Below, one piece after another: positions 1-9,312 of a stretch of 64,000 nt of DNA. The position numbers and the translations under genes were made by a program. The notes beneath the pieces are model-generated. The model worked only from the letters and a program-made list of their open reading frames with translations. It ran no database searches and was not told the DNA's origin. Within the stretch, counting starts at the first letter, position 1; every line of letters begins with the position of its first letter. Origin of the DNA: CAYFZR01 sp046760505 [NCBI: Candidatus Hydrothermarchaeota archaeon] (lineage in GTDB: Archaea > CAYFZR01); assembly GCA_046760505.1 (NCBI GenBank), contig JBHIEG010000011.1, positions 4,365 through 68,364 on the forward strand, read 5' to 3'.

Positions 1-426
1 CAGGGCGATAGTTTTCTTAGAGGGATTTAATATTGGATACAAAACCAAAGATTCCAGAGCCATGCCTATGTGAGCAAAAAACAAAATTGAATATAAACTA
101 AAATTCTGAGACAAAAAATAGTCAGAATACAATGCTATTGCTGAAACAGTCCATGATCCATATTTTATAAGACCGACGAAGGTTAAAATATTCAAAAATT
201 CAAACAATCTATTCTTAACCAAGAATATAATCAGAATAATTGAAAAAAGAAGGGTGTAAAGTGGACAATCGGGTATAAAAATCCAAGAATAGACGGGGCT
301 CGTTCTAAACTGATATTCGTAATAATAAAAACCGAAGGCTGTACCTAAGAGGTTCAAAACCAATACTATAACCAACAAAAGCTTTCTATCAAAAACTGCT
401 TTTGACAAACGATCAATGGAGTTCAT
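1..426 (-). CDS. DUF1405 family membrane protein (partial, cut by left edge)
   Basis: An open frame runs without a stop from an ATG at 424-426 to the window edge, giving 142 codons of a longer gene whose C-terminus is outside the window. The N-terminus reads as a hydrophobic helix ending in LLGTAFGFYYYEYQF, followed by FIPDCPLYTLLFSIIL and further hydrophobic helices around residues 58-70, 82-97 and 108-125. The pattern helix, then N-x2-GTxxGFYYY, then a F-[IV]-PD-[CS]-P segment is what I recall for DUF1405 (YpjA-like) integral membrane proteins, whose function is unknown. The gap to the upstream acyltransferase is short, so the two may be co-transcribed. The family call is from memory of the motif; the membrane nature is clear. 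Confidence 0.75.
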   Translation of the reverse strand, partial: MNSIDRLSKAVFDRKLLLVIVLVLNLLGTAFGFYYYEYQFRTSPVYSWIFIPDCPLYTLLFSIILIIFLVKNRLFEFLNILTFVGLIKYGSWTVSAIALYSDYFLSQNFSLYSILFFAHIGMALESLVLYPILNPSKKTIAL

Positions 427-484
427 TTTAATTTTACTAACCTTGTTTTTATATTTTCTGCTTATCCTCTCTATTTTTTCTATT

Positions 485-982
485 TTATCGTCCTTGTCTC
501 ATCGTCTTATATATAGGCTTTACAGGAATGCCTCCGACAAATGAATCCTTTTGTACATTTTTATTTACCAATGAAAAAGCAGATACGGTTGCATTATCTC
601 CAACTTCCACCCCTGGCAGTATTAAACAGTTTGCGCCAATCATAACTGACTTCCCTATCTTCACAGGACCCTTTCTCCATTCGTTAATCAGAAATTCGTG
701 AGTTAATATAGTTGTATTGTAACCAATTAAGGAGTTATCCCCTATTTCTATAAGTTCTGGGAAGAATATGTCAAATATTACGCCTAATCCAACTGAAACA
801 TTCCTTCCTAACTTTATTCCAATTGCCCTGTATAGAAAATTTTTAACCCTCAGCGAAGGAAGGTATCTACAAGTGTATATGATCAAAAAGTTTAATATCA
901 CGCGAAATGGATTTTTTATCCTGTACCATTGACATAAAGAATTTCCAACGCCTTTATATTCGTTTACGATAAGTTTTCTCAT
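485..982 (-). CDS. Left-handed beta-helix (hexapeptide-repeat) acyltransferase
   Basis: The protein has 165 residues. From about residue 58 it shows hexapeptide-type repeats with small or aliphatic residues at every sixth position (IGIKLGRNVSVGLG, IGDNSLIGYNTTI, IGKSVMIGANCLILPGVEVGDNATV), ending in GGIPVKPIYK, the typical C-terminal cap of maltose/galactoside O-acetyltransferase-like enzymes. The histidine in LTHEF (about residue 95) fits the catalytic histidine of this superfamily. Such enzymes move an acetyl or other acyl group from a CoA donor to a sugar or similar acceptor, often in surface polysaccharide synthesis. The first 55 residues are basic and partly hydrophobic. The true acceptor cannot be told from sequence. 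Only membrane protein genes lie beside it, so context adds little. Confidence 0.8.
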   Translation of the reverse strand: MRKLIVNEYKGVGNSLCQWYRIKNPFRVILNFLIIYTCRYLPSLRVKNFLYRAIGIKLGRNVSVGLGVIFDIFFPELIEIGDNSLIGYNTTILTHEFLINEWRKGPVKIGKSVMIGANCLILPGVEVGDNATVSAFSLVNKNVQKDSFVGGIPVKPIYKTMRQGR

Positions 983-1098
983 TTCTTATAACTTATGGCA
1001 ATTATCTAAAAAAATATTTTGGTGGTTAGATCTTCGAATTGTCGTGTTCATAGGTTTAATGGAAAGTATCATAAAGAATCGAGTAAAACAATAAAAAC

Positions 1099-4000
1099 AT
1101 GGATATTAATGAGTACTTTGACTCACTGAACAAAGAAGTAAGCTTTCTTTACGATATCGCAAAATTAGCAAGATCAAGAGGAGTAGATCCAGAAACAGAG
1201 CCTGAGATACATCTTGCTGGAGATCTTGCAGCAAGAGTTGAAGGTTTAACAAAAATACCAGTTTCAAAAAGACTCCGAGAATTGAAGGAAAAGGTGGAGA
1301 ACAGAGAAGAACTAGCCTTTATCTTAGCGAAAGAAATGGTGGAAAATAAGATAGTCAATTATTCAAGCATAGAAGAAGCCTGCGAAAACGCCCTGAGAGT
1401 TTCCCTAGCCATATTAACTGAAGGAGTCGTGGCTGCTCCCCTGGAAGGCATCGCAAAGGTAAAGGTAAAGGATAATCCAGATGGAACAAAATACCTAGCA
1501 ATTTATTTTGCAGGACCGATAAGATCCGCTGGAGGTACCGCTCAAGCATTAGCGGTTCTGATAGCCGATTACATAAGAAGAGTAGTTGGATTGGATAGAT
1601 ACAAACCATCTGAACAGGAAATCGAGAGATTTGTGGAAGAAATCGAGCTGTATCAAAGCGAAGTAACAAATCTGCAGTATTCTCCCAGTCAAGAAGAGGT
1701 CCGCTTTTCCCTGAGCAACATACCTGTGGAAATAACAGGGGATCCTACTGACAGATACGAAGTATCTGGATACAGAAACCTGAAAAGAATAGAAACAAAC
1801 CAGATTAGGGGTGGAGCAATACTGGCTCTGACCGAAGGTGTCTTACAAAAGGCGAACAAGCTTCGAATGTATGTTGAAAGATTAAATCTAGACGGATGGG
1901 ACTGGATAGAAAAAATAAAGAAAGAATCAGACGAAAAAGAGGATAAAAATAAAAAACTGGTCTACATGGATGATATAATCGGTGGTAGACCTGTTATCGC
2001 GCATCCTTCCGCAAAAGGAGGATTCAGACTCAGATACGGAAGATCAAGAAACAGTGGTCTAGCCGCAGTTGGAATACATCCTGCATGCATGGTATTGCTG
2101 GACAATTTCATAGTCACAGGAACTCAGATCAAGATTGAAAGGCCAGGAAAGGCAGGTTCAGTTGTGCCTTGCTCTTCTATTGAAGGCCCCCTGGTGAGAC
2201 TAAAGAACGGAAGCGTAATCAAGGTAAACGATGTTGAACTTGCTGAAAAAATAAAGGAAGATTTAGACGCTATCTTAGACCTTGGAGAAATACTTATAGC
2301 CTTCGGAGAGTTTCTGAGGAACAATCACAGATTGTTACCGGGAGCTTACTGTCATGAATGGTGGGTAAAAGAAGTAGAAAAGGTTTTGGGTCCAAATTTT
2401 AAATACGAAGAACTGAGCGAGAGAGAACTAGTGGAACTCTCTGAAAAATACGGAATACCTCTACATCCTAAGTATACATACTTCTGGCACGAAATTAAGG
2501 AATCTGATTACATCTTTCTTTCTGAATATGTACATTCAAATGGATTATTTAGGGATGGTGAACTAATTCTAGCAATGAATAGCCTTGTTAAAAAAATATT
2601 AGAAGATTTGGGAGTAGAACATTATGTGGAAAAAGATATAATAGTTAAAGAAGGTTCATATGCTTTATTGAAGTCTTTAGGTCTTTACTTTGATAGAGAA
2701 ATAAGAAAAAAATACGATAAAATTAGTCCACTGGGGAAGCCAGACTCACTGGAGTTGGCAGTAAAAATTTCGGGTCTTTTAATAAGAAAAAAGGCTCCTA
2801 CAAGGATTGGATGTAGAATGGGAAGGCCAGAAAAGGCCGATGTTCGAAAAATGCGCCCCGCTCCCCACGTTTTATTTCCTGTTGGCCAAGCAGGAGGCAG
2901 AATAAGATCTCTAAACAACGCAATGAAAGAAGAAAAAATAGAGGTAGAAATCGTAAATAGGATATGCGAGAACTGTAACAGGGTAACTTTCTTAAATAAG
3001 TGTGTGTGCGGAGGAAGGACCCAAATAAGTTTTGCATGTCCTAAATGCGGTAGAAAGAATTCCAATTACTGTGGATCCTGCAATATCTCAGTAAAAGGAT
3101 TTGGCAAACAAAAGATTCCAATAAGGGAATTGTTAGAAGGGGCATCTAAAAACATCTCAATCAAGTTACCAGAAACAATTAAGGGAGTTATAGGACTTAC
3201 ATCTAAAAATAAGGTTCCTGAGCCTCTGGAAAAAGGTATAATTCGTGCATTCTATGATTTACCAGTTTTTAAGGACGGAACCATAAGAGTGGACATGACA
3301 GACTTACCTTTAACCCATTTTAAACCATCAGAAATAGGTACTTCCATAGAAACGCTTAAAAAACTTGGCTACACGGAAGATTATCAGGGAAATCCTCTGG
3401 AAAACGAAGAACAGATAATTGAACTGAAGATTCAGGATCTCGTATTATCAAAGAGTTGTGCAGACTATTTGGTTAGGACCGCTAAATACATCGACACCCT
3501 TCTAGAGAAATTCTACAAGATAGATCCATATTACAGGGTAGAGGATCCATCTGATTTGATAGGACATCTGGTAGTTGGTATAGCCCCCCATACATCGTGC
3601 GGAGTTGTAGGAAGAGTTATCGGATACACAGACGCTAGCGCATGTCTCGCGCATCCATATTTCCATGCCGCAAAAAGAAGGAACTGTGATGGAGATGAGG
3701 ATGCTGTAATTTTATTGTTAGATGCTCTGATAAACTTTTCCTGCAGTTATCTCCCAGAGAAAAGAGGGGGAAAAATGGATGCGCCTCTGGTTCTCACTAC
3801 CCACATAGATCCACGAGAAATAGACGATGAGGTTCATAACTTAGACTGCATGATTTCATATCCAATTGAAATGTATGAATCCTCTCTCAAAAATGAGCAC
3901 CCCTCTAAAGTGGATCCTCTCATAGATAATGTGAAAAAAAGGATAAACAATGAAAAAGAATATGAAGGCATTGGTTTTACCCATAATACAGATATAAACC

Positions 4001-4434
4001 TAGGTCCAAAGAAGAGCGCGTATAAAACTCTTGCAACAATGCTTGAGAAGGTTGATGCACAGTTATCCATAGCAAATAAAGTAAAGGCGGTAGATGCAAG
4101 AGACGTTGCAGAAAGAGTTGTAAATACCCACTTCCTACCAGATCTTTATGGAAATCTTCGTGCATTTTCGAGACAAAAGTTCAGATGCGTCAGTTGTAAT
4201 ACAAAGCATAGAAGAGTTCCTTTATCTGGTAAATGTTCCAAATGTAATGGGAAACTTGTTCTCACAGTATCTCATGGCTCAGTAGAGAAATATCTTGAGA
4301 TAACTAGAAAGTTGATAAGGAACTATGAACTTGGAAGTTATTTAAATCAGAGGTTAAGTCTACTGGAAGATACAATGAACTCTTTGTTCGTGAATGAAAA
4401 GGCGATGCAATCTAGCCTCATAGACTTTGTCTAG
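1099..4434 (+). CDS. polC: DNA polymerase D (PolII) large subunit DP2
   Basis: This 1111-residue protein is the catalytic large subunit of the archaeal replicative polymerase PolD, which works with the small DP1 subunit (not in this window). The active-site stretch NCDGDEDAVILLLDAL lies near residues 862-877 and supplies the paired aspartates known in DP2. Zinc-binding clusters are visible at about 623-665 (CENC, CVC, CPKC, CGSC) and again near 1031-1055 (CVSC, CSKC). The extreme C-terminus reads QSSLIDFV, which resembles a PCNA-interacting peptide (QxxLxxF). The length is normal for intein-free DP2 and I see no intein. The ATG at 1099 begins a conserved-looking N-terminus, but no strong Shine-Dalgarno site precedes it. 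It converges on the small zinc-ribbon gene with a 4-base overlap. Confidence 0.97.
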   Translation: MDINEYFDSLNKEVSFLYDIAKLARSRGVDPETEPEIHLAGDLAARVEGLTKIPVSKRLRELKEKVENREELAFILAKEMVENKIVNYSSIEEACENALRVSLAILTEGVVAAPLEGIAKVKVKDNPDGTKYLAIYFAGPIRSAGGTAQALAVLIADYIRRVVGLDRYKPSEQEIERFVEEIELYQSEVTNLQYSPSQEEVRFSLSNIPVEITGDPTDRYEVSGYRNLKRIETNQIRGGAILALTEGVLQKANKLRMYVERLNLDGWDWIEKIKKESDEKEDKNKKLVYMDDIIGGRPVIAHPSAKGGFRLRYGRSRNSGLAAVGIHPACMVLLDNFIVTGTQIKIERPGKAGSVVPCSSIEGPLVRLKNGSVIKVNDVELAEKIKEDLDAILDLGEILIAFGEFLRNNHRLLPGAYCHEWWVKEVEKVLGPNFKYEELSERELVELSEKYGIPLHPKYTYFWHEIKESDYIFLSEYVHSNGLFRDGELILAMNSLVKKILEDLGVEHYVEKDIIVKEGSYALLKSLGLYFDREIRKKYDKISPLGKPDSLELAVKISGLLIRKKAPTRIGCRMGRPEKADVRKMRPAPHVLFPVGQAGGRIRSLNNAMKEEKIEVEIVNRICENCNRVTFLNKCVCGGRTQISFACPKCGRKNSNYCGSCNISVKGFGKQKIPIRELLEGASKNISIKLPETIKGVIGLTSKNKVPEPLEKGIIRAFYDLPVFKDGTIRVDMTDLPLTHFKPSEIGTSIETLKKLGYTEDYQGNPLENEEQIIELKIQDLVLSKSCADYLVRTAKYIDTLLEKFYKIDPYYRVEDPSDLIGHLVVGIAPHTSCGVVGRVIGYTDASACLAHPYFHAAKRRNCDGDEDAVILLLDALINFSCSYLPEKRGGKMDAPLVLTTHIDPREIDDEVHNLDCMISYPIEMYESSLKNEHPSKVDPLIDNVKKRINNEKEYEGIGFTHNTDINLGPKKSAYKTLATMLEKVDAQLSIANKVKAVDARDVAERVVNTHFLPDLYGNLRAFSRQKFRCVSCNTKHRRVPLSGKCSKCNGKLVLTVSHGSVEKYLEITRKLIRNYELGSYLNQRLSLLEDTMNSLFVNEKAMQSSLIDFV

Positions 4435-4616
4435 TGCGTGAGTTGAAGGATAAAGAGAAATATAACAAAGAAGAGAAAGGTCCATAGGATGATTGAAATC
4501 ACCCTGTTTCTCCTTCTATGTTTCTCGTATATATCCTTACACTGAGGGGAGCAAAAAGTTTCTTCCAGAGGTATGGGCTTTGCGCATACATAGCAGTGTT
4601 TGTGCATCCTTTCCAT
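4431..4616 (-). CDS. Small DUF2116-type zinc-ribbon membrane protein
   Basis: The 61-residue product begins with a four-cysteine zinc motif (CYVC at about 8-11, then FCSPQC at about 21-26), continues into a basic stretch (EKHRRRNR) and ends in one hydrophobic helix (about residues 38-57). This arrangement matches the archaeal DUF2116 family, tail-anchored zinc-ribbon proteins of unknown function. It starts only two bases after the UMP kinase stop on the same strand, so it is very likely the second gene of a pyrH operon. Its 3' end overlaps the convergent DP2 gene. A second in-frame ATG three codons downstream is an alternative start. Confidence 0.8.
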   Translation of the reverse strand: MERMHKHCYVCAKPIPLEETFCSPQCKDIYEKHRRRNRVISIILWTFLFFVIFLFILQLTH

Positions 4617-4618
4617 TT

Positions 4619-5305
4619 TTAATCTTCCTTATCTGGTATGATGATCGTGCCCCTGAATTTCTTTTTTGTTAGACATTTAAAAAGGTTATCTATATCGCTT
4701 CCGTCTAATATCACTGTCTTTATATTGGATCTTTCTATGATCTTTGCAGCAAGGGGATCGACAACACCTATGTAGCCGGCTCTCATATCAGAGTTCATTG
4801 AAATTCCAACTAAATCAGAAGCCTTTAAAGTTTCATATCTCTCCGCATCTGGATATTTTTTTGGATCTTTTGAGTATACCCCATCTACAGAAGTAGCAAT
4901 CACGATAAGATCAGCCTTTATGTAGTCTCCAAGCATGGCGGCTACCGCGTCTGTTGTATGACCAGGATGCGTTCCGCCCATGACTACTATATTTTTTTCA
5001 ACGGAATAAAGATATGCCTCTTTAAAGTTTAAAGCAGGCTCTGGGTGTGTGAGATCCCCGAGTGAAGATATCAAGAGCCTTGCATTGACCCTAGAGATAT
5101 CTATCCCTATCTCATCACAATATGTATCTGGGGCATTGAGTTGACGAGCAGCATTTATATAATCTCTTGCTACCTTTCCCCCACCCACCACAATCCAAAA
5201 TCGGTGGTCTAGCTTAATGATCATATCGCATAAATTCCTGATTAACTCCAAGTTAGGCTTATCAGGTACCAGAACAGATCCACCATATGAAATTACCACC
5301 TTCAT
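4619..5305 (-). CDS. pyrH: UMP kinase (uridylate kinase), archaeal type
   Basis: The 228-residue protein belongs to the amino acid kinase fold and phosphorylates UMP to UDP in pyrimidine nucleotide synthesis. Diagnostic segments are the N-terminal phosphate loop MKVVISYGGSVL, the glycine loop VVGGGKVARDY, the UMP-site region VMGGTHPGHTTDAVAAML, and the ATP-binding stretch VDGVYSKDPKKYPDA. The length is normal for archaeal PyrH. A GGTGA site lies five bases before the ATG, inside the divergent neighbour. The start codon abuts the longest reading frame of the metallo-hydrolase gene on the other strand, so the two genes must share a very compact control region. Confidence 0.95.
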   Translation of the reverse strand: MKVVISYGGSVLVPDKPNLELIRNLCDMIIKLDHRFWIVVGGGKVARDYINAARQLNAPDTYCDEIGIDISRVNARLLISSLGDLTHPEPALNFKEAYLYSVEKNIVVMGGTHPGHTTDAVAAMLGDYIKADLIVIATSVDGVYSKDPKKYPDAERYETLKASDLVGISMNSDMRAGYIGVVDPLAAKIIERSNIKTVILDGSDIDNLFKCLTKKKFRGTIIIPDKED

Positions 5306-5326
5306 ATGCTCACCGAGAGGATGTTT

Positions 5327-5902
5327 ATGATAGACGTGATCAAAGAGGGGATACTGATAAGGGATTCTGCAGGTAGCATACTTGAGGCAAGGTCTACGAT
5401 TACTTTAATTAGAGATGATGTACTTGTAGATTGTGGTTTCTATGGAGACGATGAATTACTCCTTAAAGGACTCAAAAAAAGAGGAATCCTCCCAAAAGAC
5501 ATTGAAACCGTGATATTTACCCATCTCCATGACGATCATACTGCCAATTGTTTTTTGTTTAAGGAATCGAAATTCATCGCCCATAGGTATGAGGAGATCA
5601 TCCCAGAAGTCATGGATATAGACTTTATATGGTTGGAAAAGGATCAAAGTATCGATGAAGAAATAAGAGTGATACATACACCCGGACATACGAGAGGCAG
5701 CATTTCAATAATAGTCGATAAAACAGCCATAGTGGGAGATGCGATTCCAACGGAGAACAATTATATTAAATGGGTCCCACCAGGAGTTAACTACAATCAT
5801 GAAGTCGCTTTATCAAGCATGGAGAAAATAATAAGGGAAGCAGAATTTATCGTTCCGGGTCATGACAAACCTTTTAGGGTAAGGAAAAAAAATGGATTCT
5901 AA
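5327..5902 (+). CDS. Metallo-beta-lactamase-fold hydrolase
   Basis: The zinc ligands of the MBL fold are plain: HLHDDH (HxHxDH) at about residue 66 from this start, a later histidine in TPGHTRGS, an aspartate in VGDAI and a final histidine in VPGHDKPF. The protein is short (191 residues), closest in style to simple MBL hydrolases; the substrate cannot be predicted. The longest frame starts at 5306, immediately beside the divergent pyrH start. I prefer ATG 5327 because GAGAGG at 5315-5320 sits six bases before it and because it leaves room for promoters. ATG 5321 is also possible. The 3' end overlaps the aRF1 gene by 11 bases, which suggests translational coupling. Confidence 0.85.
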   Translation: MIDVIKEGILIRDSAGSILEARSTITLIRDDVLVDCGFYGDDELLLKGLKKRGILPKDIETVIFTHLHDDHTANCFLFKESKFIAHRYEEIIPEVMDIDFIWLEKDQSIDEEIRVIHTPGHTRGSISIIVDKTAIVGDAIPTENNYIKWVPPGVNYNHEVALSSMEKIIREAEFIVPGHDKPFRVRKKNGF

Positions 5903-7100
5903 AGAAAAATATGCATTTAAAAGGAAAATAGAAGAATTAGAGAAGAAAAGCGGTAAAGGTACCGAACTAATAAGCCTTTACATACCTCCTGGCAGGGCTA
6001 TAAGCGATGTGACCACTCAACTCAAGCAAGAACATTCTCAGGCTGCAAACATAAAGTCAAAAAGAACAAGAAAAAACGTTCAAAGCGCATTAGAAACAAT
6101 ATCCCAGAGGTTGAAGATGTTGGATAAAATACCAGAGAACGGTCTGGTTATATTTTGCGGTACCGTGACCAAGGGAATATCAGAAGACATGGAAATACAC
6201 TTGATAGTTCCTATAGAGCCATTGCAGATACAGACGTATAGATGCGATTCAAAGTTTTTCCTAGATCCTCTTAAAGATATGATTGAAGAAAAAGATACAT
6301 ACGGGCTAATCGTATTGGATAGGAGGGAGGCGACCATAGGAATTTTAAAGGGAAAAAGGATAGAGATAATGAGCAAACAGACGTCCGGCGTTCCGGGAAA
6401 ATTTAGGGCAGGCGGACAATCTGCTCCTAGATTCGAGAGGCTTAGGGAATGGGCTGCCCACGAATTCTTTGTAAGGATTGGTGAGAGGGCTAGCGAAATA
6501 CTATTGCAGATACCGGACTTAAAAGGAGTTTTGATTGGAGGACCCGGGCCAACAAAAGAAGAATTCTTTAAGGGAGACTATCTGCACTACGAAATAAAGC
6601 AAAAGGTAATAGATATTTTAGACGTAGGATATACAGGGGAATACGGAATACACGAACTTGTGGATAAAGCGGAAGAAATTTTCTCGGATTTGGAGATTGT
6701 GAGAGAAAAAAAACTTGTTCAAAGATTTTTTAGAGAGTTGGTGAAAGAAGAGGGGCTTGCCGTTTATGGACTAGAAGATGTAAAAAAATATCTGGAAATG
6801 GGTGCTGTGGATACCCTCATTTTATCTGAAGGCTTGCGAATGAAAAAGGTTCTGTATGAGTGTCCATCCTGCGGGGGAAGGCTAGAGAAGATAATATCAA
6901 ATACAAAAGAGGAATTGAAATGTGAATGTAACTCGATACCTGAAATAAAAGATGAAATAGATGTTGTTGAAGAATTAACCAGAATATCTGAGGAAGTAGG
7001 GACAAAGGTATATTTTGTATCCACCGACACTGAAGAAGGCTCTCAGATAGCCAATGCCTTCAAGGGAATTGCTGCAATCCTTAGATACAAACCAACTTAG
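5892..7100 (+). CDS. prf1: Peptide chain release factor aRF1
   Basis: This 402-residue protein recognises all stop codons and triggers peptide release at the archaeal ribosome. The stop-codon recognition motif NIKS is at residues 53-56 and the catalytic GGQ at 174-176 (RAGGQSAPRFERLRE). The C-terminal domain carries CPSCGG and CEC cysteines of a zinc-like knuckle. The length is slightly below the usual 410-420 but all three domains are present. It starts inside the preceding MBL gene (11-base overlap) and ends just before ArgRS, so the three are probably one transcript of translation-related genes. Confidence 0.96.
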   Translation: MDSKEKYAFKRKIEELEKKSGKGTELISLYIPPGRAISDVTTQLKQEHSQAANIKSKRTRKNVQSALETISQRLKMLDKIPENGLVIFCGTVTKGISEDMEIHLIVPIEPLQIQTYRCDSKFFLDPLKDMIEEKDTYGLIVLDRREATIGILKGKRIEIMSKQTSGVPGKFRAGGQSAPRFERLREWAAHEFFVRIGERASEILLQIPDLKGVLIGGPGPTKEEFFKGDYLHYEIKQKVIDILDVGYTGEYGIHELVDKAEEIFSDLEIVREKKLVQRFFRELVKEEGLAVYGLEDVKKYLEMGAVDTLILSEGLRMKKVLYECPSCGGRLEKIISNTKEELKCECNSIPEIKDEIDVVEELTRISEEVGTKVYFVSTDTEEGSQIANAFKGIAAILRYKPT

Positions 7101-7113
7101 AAAGGTGAATATA

Positions 7114-8805
7114 TTGGATCCCCTAAAACCCTTTTTCAAAGAAGCAAAAGAAATGTTCAGTAAATACGACTCTGAAATTTCTTTTTCCGAACCTCCAGAC
7201 AAAAAATTAGGAGATATATCAACTACTCTCTGTTTTGAACTTGCAAAAAGGTATAGAAAATCCCCTGATGAACTTGCAGAAGAAATCGTAGATTCTATAG
7301 ATCTCGAATCTTTTGATTATATATCTGAGGTAAGAGCGGTGAATGGGTACATTAATCTTTTTTTCGATTCTAGGTCTCTAATGGAACTTACCATGAGAAC
7401 CGTTTATGAGTATGGAGATAGATACGGAAAAACGAAGGAGAGATCTGGATACGTTATACTGGAACATACCAGCGCCAATCCAAATGGGCCGCTTCACCTA
7501 GGACATGCCAGGAATACCATTATAGGTGATACTTTGGCAAGACTTCTTTCCTCAGTTGGATATAAACTGGAGAGACAGTTCTACGTGAACGACATGGGGA
7601 GACAAATAGCTGTTTTAGTTTGGTACTGCCTGAAAGAAGGCATTCCTGAAACAGATGAAAAGTTTGACCATGTGATAGCAAGCTTGTATGTAAAGGCTAA
7701 CGAGGAATTAGAAAAGAATCCCGATCGAGAGAAAGAAATAATTAATATCATGAGAAAATATGAAAAAAAAGATCCAGAGATAGACGCAATTTTCAAAAAA
7801 ATTGTTGACTCATGCTTAAAATCTCAAAAAGAGACTCTTGAGAAAATTAAAGTATTCCATGATAACTTTGTCTGGGAGAGTAAATTCGTGTGGAACAGTG
7901 ACGTGAAAAAAATACTCGAAAGACTTAAAGAAAGCCGTTATGCTAAGTTCGATCGCTCTTTCTCGTTGGATCTTCATGAATTTGGAATAGAAAAAGATTT
8001 AATCCTCCTGAGAGAAGATGGCACAACCTTGTATCCATTGAGGGATATAGCCTATCATCTCTGGAAGTTGGAGAAATCCGATTTAGCAATCGATATACTT
8101 GGCTCTGATCATAAACTTCCTTTTAAACAGTTGATTCAGGCAATAAAAATTTTAGGATTTGAGAAAACCCCGGAAGCAGTCTTTTATGAGTTCATTTCTT
8201 TACCTGAAGGATCCATGTCCACCAGGAGGGGCATTTACATATCCTTAGACGATTTGATAGATGAGACAATTAAAAGGGCATATGCAGAGGTTAAAAAGAG
8301 AAGACCAGACTTAAGTGAAGAGGAAATGAAAAAGATATCTGAAATTGTTGGTATCGGCGCGATTAGGTATAACATAATAAGAATTGCCCCAGAAAAACCT
8401 ATCACCTTTAAGTGGGAAGAGGCCTTAGATTTTGAGAGGCAAGGATCGCCATTCATCCAGTACGCTCATGCAAGGGCATGCAAAATACTCGAAAAAGACT
8501 TCATACCCGACCTAGAAGAGGTAGACGTTTCTCTATTGAAAGATGACCATGAAATCCACCTAATAAAACAAATATCGAAATTTCCACGCATTGTCTTGGA
8601 AAGTGCGCTTGAATTCAAGCCTCATTTACTTGCTAACTACGCACAGGAACTTGCAACGTTATTTAACAGATTTTACAAGTATTTACCAGTTTTGAAAGCA
8701 GAAACAGACCTTAAGAAAGCGAGATTAGCTCTGGTATATTGCTCTAAGGTAACCTTAAAAAATTCATTGAATATTTTGGGAATCGAATCACCAAGATCTA
8801 TGTAG
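7114..8805 (+). CDS. argS: Arginyl-tRNA synthetase
   Basis: Class I synthetase that charges tRNA-Arg. The ATP-site HIGH motif appears as HLGH at about residue 128 within HTSANPNGPLHLGHARN, and the KMSKS counterpart as SMSTRRG. The C-terminal anticodon-binding (DALR-type) domain follows, including QYAHARACKIL. The longest frame begins at ATG 7054 inside aRF1, but a GGTGA site at 7104-7108 sits five bases before TTG 7114, and the protein then begins MDPLKPFFKEAKE as expected for the N-terminal additional domain. I therefore take the TTG. The 3' end overlaps the convergent NYN gene by eight bases. Confidence 0.94.
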   Translation: MDPLKPFFKEAKEMFSKYDSEISFSEPPDKKLGDISTTLCFELAKRYRKSPDELAEEIVDSIDLESFDYISEVRAVNGYINLFFDSRSLMELTMRTVYEYGDRYGKTKERSGYVILEHTSANPNGPLHLGHARNTIIGDTLARLLSSVGYKLERQFYVNDMGRQIAVLVWYCLKEGIPETDEKFDHVIASLYVKANEELEKNPDREKEIINIMRKYEKKDPEIDAIFKKIVDSCLKSQKETLEKIKVFHDNFVWESKFVWNSDVKKILERLKESRYAKFDRSFSLDLHEFGIEKDLILLREDGTTLYPLRDIAYHLWKLEKSDLAIDILGSDHKLPFKQLIQAIKILGFEKTPEAVFYEFISLPEGSMSTRRGIYISLDDLIDETIKRAYAEVKKRRPDLSEEEMKKISEIVGIGAIRYNIIRIAPEKPITFKWEEALDFERQGSPFIQYAHARACKILEKDFIPDLEEVDVSLLKDDHEIHLIKQISKFPRIVLESALEFKPHLLANYAQELATLFNRFYKYLPVLKAETDLKKARLALVYCSKVTLKNSLNILGIESPRSM

Positions 8806-9280
8806 TTGCCTCTTCCTGAACGTCTTGGATAACGTGGTCCGCGGCATTTTTTAGAGCAGTACTAAATCCTGGTTCCGCTCCGTAAACCACCGTTTCCATT
8901 CCATTTTCCTTTGCTTTCATCAGCAAAGGAAGGAAATCTGCGTCCCTAGTTATTAAGGCCAGCATGTCTACATGAGGATTGTATACTATTTCCATCGCCT
9001 CCACTGTTAGGTAAACGTCGACGTCTCCCGTGGTTACCACAGGCATGAAGCCTTGGTTCATTATGGCTTCGACCAATTTTTCGGATGCATATTGGTTTAA
9101 AAACACTTTTGCAATCTTTATATCACCGTATTGCTCTATGATCTTTTTTACTTTCTCTAGATTAATGTTGAACTCCTTCCTGAGCATGTTCGGACCATCA
9201 ACTAATATGGCTATACGTTTCCCACCCATCCTTCTACCAATGATATCCTTAACTCTACTTATTCTTTCTAACGCCATCAT
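8798..9280 (-). CDS. NYN-domain protein (TIGR00288/LabA-like, DUF88)
   Basis: The protein has an N-terminal basic lead, then RIAILVDGPNMLRKEF (first acidic residue of a PIN-like nuclease fold), VTTGDVDVYLTVEAM and LALITRDADFLPLLMKA (further acidic residues), followed by GMETVVYG. This is the archaeal TIGR00288 family of NYN proteins, presumed metal-dependent RNases, but the cellular role is not known. The start is ambiguous. ATG 9280 follows a GGAG five bases upstream. An in-frame ATG at 9316 forms an ATGA overlap with the TatD stop codon and would add 12 residues. Either way it is the last gene of the minus-strand DUF47-PiT-TatD-NYN run. Confidence 0.85.
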   Translation of the reverse strand: MMALERISRVKDIIGRRMGGKRIAILVDGPNMLRKEFNINLEKVKKIIEQYGDIKIAKVFLNQYASEKLVEAIMNQGFMPVVTTGDVDVYLTVEAMEIVYNPHVDMLALITRDADFLPLLMKAKENGMETVVYGAEPGFSTALKNAADHVIQDVQEEATT

Positions 9281-9312
9281 TACAACTCCAAAGTTAAGGT
9301 ACACTAACGCCT

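Noticed and set aside
1099-4434. Intein in DP2
   Set aside because: Motifs run without interruption and the length is that of an intein-free protein.
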